Shown: in pieces, positions 51,201-57,652 of the stretch
Layout of the letters: every line of letters starts with the position of its first letter
How positions within the stretch are numbered: the stretch's first letter is position 1
Assembly (NCBI RefSeq): GCF_001665785.1
Contig: NZ_LZSO01000031.1
Span: forward strand, 124,001 to 188,000
Reading direction: 5' to 3'
Source of the DNA: Mycolicibacterium peregrinum
Lineage (GTDB): Bacteria; Actinomycetota; Actinomycetes; Mycobacteriales; Mycobacteriaceae
Length of the DNA stretch: 64,000 nt
Position numbers and translations under genes: made by a program
The notes under the pieces: generated by a model
Told to the model about the DNA's origin: nothing
What the model saw: the letters and a program-made list of their open reading frames with translations, nothing else
The model's database searches: none

Positions 51201-51310
51201 TGCTCTCCGAGACTGGCGCCATAGACGCCGCCACCTAGGCACAGCGCCACCATGACACCGATGACGATGTACCTGAACTGGTACACCGTTCGACCCCACC
51301 AGGCGAACAC
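48281..51310 (-). CDS. mmpL3: Trehalose monomycolate transporter MmpL3
   Basis: A 1009-residue RND flippase/exporter of trehalose monomycolate, essential in mycobacteria and the target of many inhibitors. The start MFAWWGRTVYQFRYIVIGVM and the C-terminus SAQDLLRREGRL match M. smegmatis and M. tuberculosis MmpL3. Proton-relay Asp-Tyr pairs lie in GFGIAIDYGLFIVSRF (~250) and GLSTDYEVFLVSRMVE (~640). A long Pro-rich cytoplasmic tail (~760-1009) follows. The start is a GTG at 51310 behind TTAGGAG. Upstream in the same direction are the NYN and trmB genes, as in Rv0206c-Rv0208c. Confidence 0.97.
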   Translation of the reverse strand: MFAWWGRTVYQFRYIVIGVMVALCLGGGVYGASLGEHVTQSGFYDEGSQSVQASLLGDEVYGRDRTSHVVAILTPPDDKKVTDKAWQKTVTEELDKVVADHPDQVQGWVGWLKAPDVASLAAMKTEDGRHTFISVPLKGDDDDAILKNYQAVEPDLQQVNGGDIKLAGLNPLASELTGTIGTDQKRAELAIVPLVAVVLFFVFGGAVAAALPAIIGGLTIGGALGILRFTAEFGPVHFFAQPVVTMMGFGIAIDYGLFIVSRFREELAEGYDTEAAVRRSVMTSGRTVAFSAVIIVASSLPLLLIPLGFLKSITYAIIASVMLAAFLSITVLPAVLAILGPRVDALGVTTLLKIPFLANWPFSRRIIDWFAEKTQKTKTREEVEQGFWGRLVNIVMKRPIAFATPILIVMTLLVLPIGSLTLAGISEKYLPPDNAVRQSQEQFDKLFPGFRTEQITLVMQRQDGEPITDAQIADMRAKAMTVKGFTDPDNNPDAMWKERAATDSGSKDKSVRVIQNGLVNRGDAATNISDLRALQPPHGIDVFVGGTPALEQDSIHSLFSRLPLMVTILVITTTVLMFLAFGSIVLPVKAALMSALTLGSTMGILTWMFVDGHGSGILNYTPQPLMAPMIGLIIAVIWGLSTDYEVFLVSRMVEARERGMSTAEAIRIGTATTGRLITGAALVLAVVAGAFAFSDLVMMKYLAFGLLIALLLDATVIRMFLVPAIMKLLGDDCWWAPHWMKRIQEKMGLGETELPDERKRPMGQESTEDPRALAGVGALPAPPRPHDPTHPAAEPMRPLMPRTNAPSAAGTARINPPQRQPEQQPPQPNEEPSTTRFAMARNAVRNAVNTAVNTVNSATGNTNANTERTPQPPAGRPAGGPAGPPQREDREIESWLGALRGGPAKGGPSNGTPPPPPPPAPAPAPRPSADATRAMPQQQHRQPAGGEAAPTTAFNAQRPGPVPGPGPNPAPRQRDQDPSTQKLNPRDDEPPRRGGGMSAQDLLRREGRL

Positions 51311-51388
51311 TTAGGCTCCTAACGCTTTAACATTTCGCTTCAAAACTTGTGGTGACCCGCGCATGGATTCGACGAAGGTCTTCAGTTG

Positions 51389-52105
51389 TCACACCCGTGC
51401 GGTCAGTAGCGACGACAGCGGCCGGAACGGCTGCAGCCATGCTCCCTGCTCGGGCAGCGAGTCCAGGCCGATCCGTGGCAACGGTTCCCGGAACACACCA
51501 GGAATGTCCTCCAGATCGACAAACTCCAAGGTATCCGACGCTAACGCCCAGCTCGCATGTTCGCGAAATCCGAGCACCTGGACGGGGGTGCCCTCACGGG
51601 CTATTTCTTCGAGTGGATGCCGGAACGCCTGTCCGTCAGCCGAGGCAACCAGAACTGCTGCCAGTCCCTCGCTGCGACGCAGGGCGATGTGGTCGAGCAT
51701 GTCGCTGTCGACATCGCTGTCGTCGTCGATCTTCGGTTTTGCGAAGACGGCGAAACCCACGTTACGCAACGCTTCCACCCATGGGCGCACCACATCGGCG
51801 CTACCTGGGGCGATGTTGGTGAAGACGGTGGCTTCGGGTTCCAGCGAGACGTCTCCGTCGTCGCCGCTTTCAGCGGCCAGGTCAGAGGTGTACGCGAGCA
51901 ACCAGCGGCCCAGAGCATCGAAGCGGGGACGGTGCGCCGCCGTCGGGCGGCCACCCAGGATCGCGCCCAGACCCATGTCGAGATTCGGCGCATCCCACAC
52001 CAGCAACACGCGGCGGGCGGGCGTTCCGTCCGGCGTGTCGGAACCTGCGCTCGATCGGGCCTCTACCTGCGCGGTGTCATCCTGCATGTCTTCGGTCACA
52101 CTCAT
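51389..52105 (-). CDS. NYN (PIN-like RNase) domain protein, Rv0207c orthologue
   Basis: A 238-residue cytoplasmic protein. VLLVWDAPNLDMGLG (residues ~34-48) and SDVDSDMLDHIAL with AVLVASADGQAFRHPLEEIA carry the acidic residues of the NYN fold, a metal-dependent RNase family. Start: the ATG at 52105 overlaps the trmB stop (ATGA), so it is coupled to the tRNA methyltransferase. That link suggests RNA processing, though the substrate is unknown. mmpL3 begins 78 bp downstream. Confidence 0.88.
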   Translation of the reverse strand: MSVTEDMQDDTAQVEARSSAGSDTPDGTPARRVLLVWDAPNLDMGLGAILGGRPTAAHRPRFDALGRWLLAYTSDLAAESGDDGDVSLEPEATVFTNIAPGSADVVRPWVEALRNVGFAVFAKPKIDDDSDVDSDMLDHIALRRSEGLAAVLVASADGQAFRHPLEEIAREGTPVQVLGFREHASWALASDTLEFVDLEDIPGVFREPLPRIGLDSLPEQGAWLQPFRPLSSLLTARV

Positions 52106-52881
52106 GGCAGTTTCTCCCACACCAGCTCGGTGACGTCGGGACCGGCCAGTGCCTTGCGTTCGTACTTGGTGACCGGACGCTCAACCGAGACTGGCAGGGC
52201 CGCACCCGGCTCGACCCGGCGCAACCGGGGCTCGGCGTCGCCCACCTCGGCGATGTGCTCGGCATACCCGGCGTGGTCGGTGGCCGCGTGCAGGATTCCG
52301 CCGGGACGCAACCGGTCCGCGATCAGGGCCACCGTGGCCGGCTGCAGCAGGCGGCGCTTGTGGTGGCGGGCCTTGGGCCAGGGGTCCGGGAAGTACACCC
52401 GCACGGCGGTCAGGGTCCCGCTGGTGAACATGTGCTCCAGCACGTCGACGCCGTCCCCCCGAACCAGGCGAATATTGGTGACGGGGGCCGACGTCTGGTT
52501 GGTGCGGTCGATCGCACTCAGCAGTTGGGCCAGGCCCTTGCGGTAGACCTCGACCGCGACGACGTCGAAATCGGGCTCGGCCTGGGCCATGGCCAGCGTG
52601 GAGGTCCCGGTGCCGGAGCCGATCTCCAGGATCAGCGGTGCCGAGCGGCCGAACCAGGCCGTGGTGTCGAGGCCGACGACCGGTTGCGAGTCCTCGTCAC
52701 GGGCCTGGATGCCGAGCTCGGGCCACAGCCGCTCCCAGGTTTGTTGCTGGGCGGGCGACAGCGTCGACCGCCGGGTGCGAAAGCTGGTCACCCGGGGAAA
52801 ACGGTGCGGCTGGGCAGGCGGCACGTCGGCCGCCTGGTCTGCCGACGCCGGCCCACCGACGTCGGACCTGGACGGGTGCAT
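52102..52881 (-). CDS. trmB: tRNA (guanine-N7-)-methyltransferase
   Basis: A 259-residue TrmB that makes m7G46 in tRNA. After a variable N-terminus comes RVTSFRTRRSTLSPAQQQTW, then SAM motif ILEIGSGTGTSTLAMAQAEP, acidic AVEVYRKGLAQLL, and the TrmB signature VYFPDPWPKARHHKRRLLQP, ending with TKYERKALAGPDVTELVWEK. The ATG at 52881 is preferred to the start at 52968. It corresponds to Rv0208c, and its stop overlaps the NYN start by 4 nt. Confidence 0.95.
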   Translation of the reverse strand: MHPSRSDVGGPASADQAADVPPAQPHRFPRVTSFRTRRSTLSPAQQQTWERLWPELGIQARDEDSQPVVGLDTTAWFGRSAPLILEIGSGTGTSTLAMAQAEPDFDVVAVEVYRKGLAQLLSAIDRTNQTSAPVTNIRLVRGDGVDVLEHMFTSGTLTAVRVYFPDPWPKARHHKRRLLQPATVALIADRLRPGGILHAATDHAGYAEHIAEVGDAEPRLRRVEPGAALPVSVERPVTKYERKALAGPDVTELVWEKLP

Positions 52882-53024
52882 CCGTCCATGGTCTCTTATC
52901 GGGGGCGGTGTGCCCGCATCGTGGTAGAGATTGATACCCAACAGTTGCCTCCAGCTGCCAGGGCTCAAACATCCGTTCGCGAGTCCGTCCGGGTCATGTC
53001 ACGATTTTTCGTGAGGCACCGGGG

Positions 53025-54026
53025 TTGCGCCCGTCACCGCGTAGGGAAGGCCGCCAGATTTTCGCAGACGAGCTCACACGCTTTGCCGACCGTGACGGCG
53101 ATGCGCGGTTGGCGGAGATCGTCGCGCGGGTGACGGCTCCACTGACGGTGGAGGTGCGGGGACGTCGAGGCGTCGGCGTGAGCACGGTGGAGGGCGCCCT
53201 TGCCGGCGCAGGTCTGGAGATCGCCGAAAGCGGCGAAATCACGGTGGTCGTCATCGCAGAGGTGCTCAAACCCGAGGATGAGGCCTTGCTCGCCGAGCTG
53301 AACCGGGCGGGCCGTCCGACGCTCGTCGTTCTCAACAAGGCCGATCTGGCCGGGTCCGGACCCGGCGGTTCGATCGCGACCGCCCGTCACCGGGCCGGGC
53401 GTCTGCAGGAGTTGGCTGGAGTGCCCGTGGCGCCGATGGTCGCGCTGCTGAGCCGGACGGTTCTACCGGAGCCGCTGGTAGACGCACTCCGACTGCTGGC
53501 TGCCGAGCCTGCGGACCTGACGTCGGTGGACGCCTTCGTCTCTGTTCCGCACCGGGTGGACGGTTCGGTTCGCGCCGAGCTGCTGAACCGTCTCGACCGG
53601 TTCGGGATCGCGCACTCCACGCTGGCGCTGTGCCGCGGCGCAACCGCCGAGAGCTTGCCGGGGTTGCTGCGGCGGCTCAGTGAGGTCGACCGGGTGGTCG
53701 CGGCCGTCGATACCGCCGCCGCTTCGGTCCGGTACCGGCGGGTGCGATGGGCACTGGCTGAGCTGCGCGCGGTCGGCGGTCCGGCCGTGGGCCGCTTCCT
53801 GGCCGCCGATGAGACGGTGATCGCGCTGATGGCCGCGGCCGTGGAGGTGGTGCAGGCCGACGGCCTGACGGTGGATCCCGGCGCCGACCGGGACGCCCAC
53901 CTGTGCCGGGCCCGGCACTGGCGGCGCTACCGTGACGGTCCGGTGAATGCCCTGCACCGTAGTTGTGGTGACGACATTGTGCGAGGGTCACTGAGACTGT
54001 TGGGTGCGGCGGGTAAGGGACGATGA
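53025..54026 (+). CDS. Dynamin-like GTPase-fold protein, P-loop degenerate (Rv0209-like)
   Basis: About 333 residues; the start is uncertain, since only a TTG at 53025 is available in frame before the conserved region. VEVRGRRGVGVSTVEGALAG (residues ~43-62) sits where a P-loop GxxxxGK[ST] is expected but lacks the Lys; TLVVLNKADLAGSGP is an intact G4-type NKxD. Later parts are helical (ALAELRAVGGPAVGRFLAAD). It is coupled to the next, related gene by a 4-nt overlap, as Rv0209-Rv0210. I infer a paired membrane-associated GTPase-like system; GTP hydrolysis is doubtful. Confidence 0.65.
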   Translation: MRPSPRREGRQIFADELTRFADRDGDARLAEIVARVTAPLTVEVRGRRGVGVSTVEGALAGAGLEIAESGEITVVVIAEVLKPEDEALLAELNRAGRPTLVVLNKADLAGSGPGGSIATARHRAGRLQELAGVPVAPMVALLSRTVLPEPLVDALRLLAAEPADLTSVDAFVSVPHRVDGSVRAELLNRLDRFGIAHSTLALCRGATAESLPGLLRRLSEVDRVVAAVDTAAASVRYRRVRWALAELRAVGGPAVGRFLAADETVIALMAAAVEVVQADGLTVDPGADRDAHLCRARHWRRYRDGPVNALHRSCGDDIVRGSLRLLGAAGKGR

Positions 54027-55579
54027 CCGACGTGGATACGGCCCGGGTTGAGGCCGTGGCGGATGCGGTGGCGGCGGCTGACGCCGTGGTGGCGGCGATC
54101 GACCCCGGCCTGAACTCGCCGGGGGTGGAGACCCGCGACGCGGTGCTGGTGGCCGGTCCGTGGTTGGCCGGATCGACGAGTGTGATGGCGGCGTTGCGGG
54201 AGCGGATGCCACAGACCACGTTCGTGGAATCCACCGAGCTGGTGGCCGGTGAGGCCCCGGCGGCCGTGATCTTCGTGGTTTCTGCTGCCGCTCCGATCAC
54301 CGAATCCGACTGTGCGCTGGTTGATTTGGCGTCGCGCTATACCGACCTGGTGATCGGTGTGGTGTCCAAGATCGATGCCTACCGCGACTGGCGCGACGTG
54401 CGTGACGCCGACGCGGAGATCCTGAGCGGGCGCGACGAGCGCTATGAGCGCATGCCCTGGGTAGGGGTGTCGGCGGCGCCCGATCTCGGCGAACCGCAAC
54501 TCGACGAACTCGTCGACCTGCTGTCCGGCCAGTTGGCCGATCCCGACATGGCCCGCCGGAACAGGTTGCGCGCCTGGGAAACTCGCCTGGAAGCAGTGAT
54601 CGGCCGCTACGAGGCCGACGGGTCGGGGGCCGACCGCCAGGCGCGGGTGGATGTGTTGCGGGAGCGTCGCGCCGAAGTGGCCCGGGCCCGGAGGCTGACC
54701 CGCACCGAACGCAGTATCGCGCTGCGCAGTCAGATGCAGCAGGCCCGGGTTCAACTCGGCTATTTCGCCCGTAATCGCTGCAATTCGGTTCGCACCGAAC
54801 TGCAGGAGGATGTCGCAGGCATCAGCCGTCGCCGGATCGCGACGTTCGAGGAGTACGCCCGTCAGCGCGCCGGCGAGGTTGTCGGCGAGGTCGACGAGGG
54901 CATCACCGCACACCTGCGCGGGGTCGCGACAGAACTTGAGCTGTCCCCGCCGGAGCTGCCGGCTCAGCCGGCGGTGGCTGGATTGCCGGCTCAGCCGGCG
55001 GTGCCTGGATTGCCGGCTCAGCCGGCGGTGCCTGGATTGCCGGCTCAGCCGGCGGTGCCCGACCTGCCGCCGCCACCGCTGAAATCCCGCACACCCGAGA
55101 CCCGGCTGATGCTGGTTCTGGGTGCGGGGTTCGGGCTGGGCGTCGCGGTGGCGGTCAGCCGGCTGCTGGTCGGTGCGGCGCCGCGACTGGCCGTGGCCGG
55201 ACTCGTGGTCGGCGCGGTGGTGGGCCTGCTCCTGGCGGTCTGGGTGGTGGGCACCCGCGCGCTGTTGCACGACCGGGCGGTGCTGGATCGTTGGGTCGGC
55301 GAGATCACCACGACGCTGCGTTCAGCGGTGGAACAACTCGTCGCGACGCGGGTGCTCGCTGCGGAAACCGCACTCACCACCGAGCAGGCGGCCCGGGAGG
55401 AAGCCGACGCCGTCGCGGCGGCGGAGAAGACCGCCGCGATGGATGCGGAGCTGCGCGAACATGCCATCGCCACCGCGCGGGCAGCGGCTCAGCGGGACCG
55501 TCGGATCCCGCCGCTACAGCGCGCGCTGGACGCGGTCCGGGCGGATCTGTACGGCAACAGCGATGCTACTGACGAGTAA
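54023..55579 (+). CDS. Dynamin-like membrane protein with VNTR linker (Rv0210-like)
   Basis: A 518-residue protein. The N-terminal GTPase-like domain has a degenerate P-loop (VLVAGPWLAGSTSVMAAL, no Lys), and a G4-like VVSKIDAYRDW. A coiled/helical part (~190-305) is followed by four 9-residue repeats LPAQPAVxG (~312-347), two membrane helices (~360-410, MLVLGAGFGLGVAVAVSRLL; VAGLVVGAVVGLLLAVWVVG) and an Ala/Glu-rich helical tail. This resembles bacterial dynamin-like proteins, which work in pairs on membranes. It starts inside the previous gene (ATGA). The repeats are 27-bp DNA repeats at 54956-55063. Confidence 0.7.
   Translation: MTDVDTARVEAVADAVAAADAVVAAIDPGLNSPGVETRDAVLVAGPWLAGSTSVMAALRERMPQTTFVESTELVAGEAPAAVIFVVSAAAPITESDCALVDLASRYTDLVIGVVSKIDAYRDWRDVRDADAEILSGRDERYERMPWVGVSAAPDLGEPQLDELVDLLSGQLADPDMARRNRLRAWETRLEAVIGRYEADGSGADRQARVDVLRERRAEVARARRLTRTERSIALRSQMQQARVQLGYFARNRCNSVRTELQEDVAGISRRRIATFEEYARQRAGEVVGEVDEGITAHLRGVATELELSPPELPAQPAVAGLPAQPAVPGLPAQPAVPGLPAQPAVPDLPPPPLKSRTPETRLMLVLGAGFGLGVAVAVSRLLVGAAPRLAVAGLVVGAVVGLLLAVWVVGTRALLHDRAVLDRWVGEITTTLRSAVEQLVATRVLAAETALTTEQAAREEADAVAAAEKTAAMDAELREHAIATARAAAQRDRRIPPLQRALDAVRADLYGNSDATDE
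54956..55063 (+). repeat. 27-bp tandem repeat (four units) inside the dynamin-like gene
   Basis: Units start at 54956, 54983, 55010 and 55037. Units 2 and 3 are identical, unit 1 differs at two bases and unit 4 in its last six. Each holds GCCGGCTCAGCCGGC, itself a small inverted repeat, and encodes LPAQPAVPG. Unit identity suggests slippage. Confidence 0.9.
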
Positions 55580-55621
55580 CCAGCTGATAACGTTGATCTG
55601 AATCGTTCCTGTGAGTGATCG

Positions 55622-55680
55622 GACATACCACTGGTTCACCGTGGGTATGTCACCCGCGTTAACCTCTACCCAAGGGGTAG
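55622..55680. promoter_or_regulatory. Inverted repeats upstream of pckG
   Basis: GACATACC (55622-55629) and GGTATGTC (55644-55651) are perfect inverted repeats 14 nt apart; CTACCC-AAG-GGGTAG lies at 55666-55680. Both precede the pckG start at 55736 and could be regulator sites for carbon-source control. No known consensus is matched. Confidence 0.45.
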
Positions 55681-55735
55681 CCGTGATCGCGTCGTGACGC
55701 GGGTTGGGTTACACAAACCTACGCAGGAGAATTTG

Positions 55736-57565
55736 ATGACCTCAGCGACCATTCCGGGTCTGGACACCGCACCGACGAAACATCAGGGACTGCTGGCCTG
55801 GGTTCAGGAGGTCGCAGAGTTGACTCAGCCCGACCGGGTGGTTTTCGCCGACGGGTCCGCCGAGGAGTACGACCGTCTCGCCGCCCACCTGGTCGAGGCG
55901 GGCACGTTCCAGAAGCTGAACGAGGAGAAGCAGCCGAACTCGTACCTGGCGCTCTCCGATCCGTCCGACGTCGCCCGCGTCGAATCACGCACCTTCATCT
56001 GCTCCGAGCGCGAGATCGATGCCGGCCCCACCAACAACTGGATGGATCCCACCGAGATGCGCGGGATCCTGGCCGACCTCTACCGCGGTTCGATGCGCGG
56101 CCGCACCATGTACGTGGTGCCGTTCTGCATGGGCCCGATCGACGCCGAGGATCCCAAGCTCGGGGTGGAGATCACCGACTCCGAGTACGTCGTGGTCTCG
56201 ATGCGCACCATGACCCGCATGGGGCAGGCCGCGCTCGACAAGATCGGTGACGACGGCTTCTTCGTCAAGGCGCTGCATTCGATCGGTGCACCGCTGGAGC
56301 CCGGTCAGAAGGATGTGCCGTGGCCGTGCAACGACACGAAGTACATCACCCACTTCCCGGAGACCCGCGAGATCATGAGCTTCGGCTCGGGCTACGGCGG
56401 TAACGCGCTGCTGGGCAAGAAGTGCTACTCGCTGCGTATCGCGTCGGCGATGGCCCACGACGAGGGCTGGCTGGCCGAGCACATGCTGATCGTCAAGCTG
56501 ATCTCCCCGGAGAACAAGGCGTACTTCATCGCGGCGGCGTTCCCGTCGGCCTGCGGCAAGACCAACCTCGCGATGCTGCAGCCCACCATCCCCGGATGGC
56601 GTGCCGAGACCGTCGGTGACGACATCGCCTGGATGCGGTTCGGCAAGGACGGCCGCCTCTACGCCGTCAACCCGGAGTTCGGTTTCTTCGGCGTCGCGCC
56701 CGGCACCAACTGGGATTCGAACCCGAACGCGATGAAGACGATTGCCGCGGGCAACACCGTCTTCACCAACGTCGCCAAGACCGACGACAACGACGTGTGG
56801 TGGGAAGGCCTGGAGGGCGAGCCCGACCACCTGATCGACTGGAAGGGCCAGGACTGGAACCTGCGGGAGGCCGAAACCAAAGCGGCACACCCGAACTCGC
56901 GCTACTGCACCCCGATCTCCCAGTGCCCGACGCTGGCGCCGGAGTGGGACGACCCGCAGGGTGTGCCGATCTCGGCCATCCTGTTCGGCGGGCGTCGCAA
57001 GACCACGGTCCCGCTGGTGACCCAGGCTCGCGACTGGCAGCACGGCGTGTTCATCGGCGCCACTCTGGGTTCCGAGCAGACCGCTGCCGCCGAGGGCAAG
57101 GTCGGTACCGTGCGCCGCGACCCGATGGCCATGCTGCCGTTCCTGGGCTACAACGTCGGTGACTACTTCCAGCACTGGATCAACATCGGCAAGAACGCCG
57201 ACGAGTCCAAGCTGCCCGCGGTGTTCTTCGTGAACTGGTTCCGCCGGGGCGACGACGGCCGCTTCCTGTGGCCGGGCTTCGGTGAGAACAGCCGCGTGCT
57301 GAAGTGGGCCGTCGAGCGCATCGAGCACAAGGCCGACGGCAAGAGCACCCCGATCGGCATCGTGCCGACCGCGGCCGACCTGGACCTGTCCGGGCTGGAC
57401 GTGGATCCCGCCGACGTGGACGAGGCCCTGGCCGTCAACGCCGAGGAGTGGAAGGCCGAACTCCCGCTGATCGAAGAGTGGTTCGAGTTCGTCGGCGAGA
57501 AGCTGCCCACCGGCATCAAGGACGAGTTCGACGCCCTCAAGCACCGCCTGAACGAAGAGGCCTAA
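55736..57565 (+). CDS. pckG: Phosphoenolpyruvate carboxykinase (GTP)
   Basis: A 609-residue GTP-dependent PEPCK that converts oxaloacetate to phosphoenolpyruvate for gluconeogenesis. The active-site Cys273 and P-loop are in FPSACGKTN (269-277); other signatures are CSEREIDAGPTNNWMDP, FGSGYGGNALLGKKCYSLRI and VGDDIAWMRFG. The ATG at 55736 has AGGAGA 6 nt upstream; the frame from 55694 would add 14 unlike residues. It corresponds to Rv0211 (pckA). Palindrome copy D follows the stop and separates it from the convergent mmpL. Confidence 0.97.
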   Translation: MTSATIPGLDTAPTKHQGLLAWVQEVAELTQPDRVVFADGSAEEYDRLAAHLVEAGTFQKLNEEKQPNSYLALSDPSDVARVESRTFICSEREIDAGPTNNWMDPTEMRGILADLYRGSMRGRTMYVVPFCMGPIDAEDPKLGVEITDSEYVVVSMRTMTRMGQAALDKIGDDGFFVKALHSIGAPLEPGQKDVPWPCNDTKYITHFPETREIMSFGSGYGGNALLGKKCYSLRIASAMAHDEGWLAEHMLIVKLISPENKAYFIAAAFPSACGKTNLAMLQPTIPGWRAETVGDDIAWMRFGKDGRLYAVNPEFGFFGVAPGTNWDSNPNAMKTIAAGNTVFTNVAKTDDNDVWWEGLEGEPDHLIDWKGQDWNLREAETKAAHPNSRYCTPISQCPTLAPEWDDPQGVPISAILFGGRRKTTVPLVTQARDWQHGVFIGATLGSEQTAAAEGKVGTVRRDPMAMLPFLGYNVGDYFQHWINIGKNADESKLPAVFFVNWFRRGDDGRFLWPGFGENSRVLKWAVERIEHKADGKSTPIGIVPTAADLDLSGLDVDPADVDEALAVNAEEWKAELPLIEEWFEFVGEKLPTGIKDEFDALKHRLNEEA

Positions 57566-57579
57566 CCCTCCAGACCCGG

Positions 57580-57636
57580 CGACTGGCCAGTTATTGCACG
57601 CAAGCCGCGAAAAAGCGTGCGATAACTGGCCTTTCG
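57580..57636. repeat. 57-nt palindromic repeat, copy D
   Basis: The most symmetric copy: GGCCAGTTATTGCACGC (57585-57601) pairs with 57615-57631 in 16 of 17 positions around a 13-nt loop. GGCC cores are 43 nt apart. It lies between convergent pckG and mmpL stops, where it may also act as a terminator. Confidence 0.85.
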
Positions 57637-57652
57637 GCTGTCTTGGCGTCGG

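Noticed and set aside
49643..51238. Long open frame opposite mmpL3 (similar ones oppose mmpL11, pckG and fadD4).
   Set aside because: GC-skewed third positions keep antisense frames open; none has a ribosome site or recognisable motifs.
55666..55680. CTACCC-AAG-GGGTAG upstream of pckG as a RicR copper box.
   Set aside because: The RicR site in this window has five bases between TACCC and GGGTA; this one has three, and copper control of pckG is not expected.
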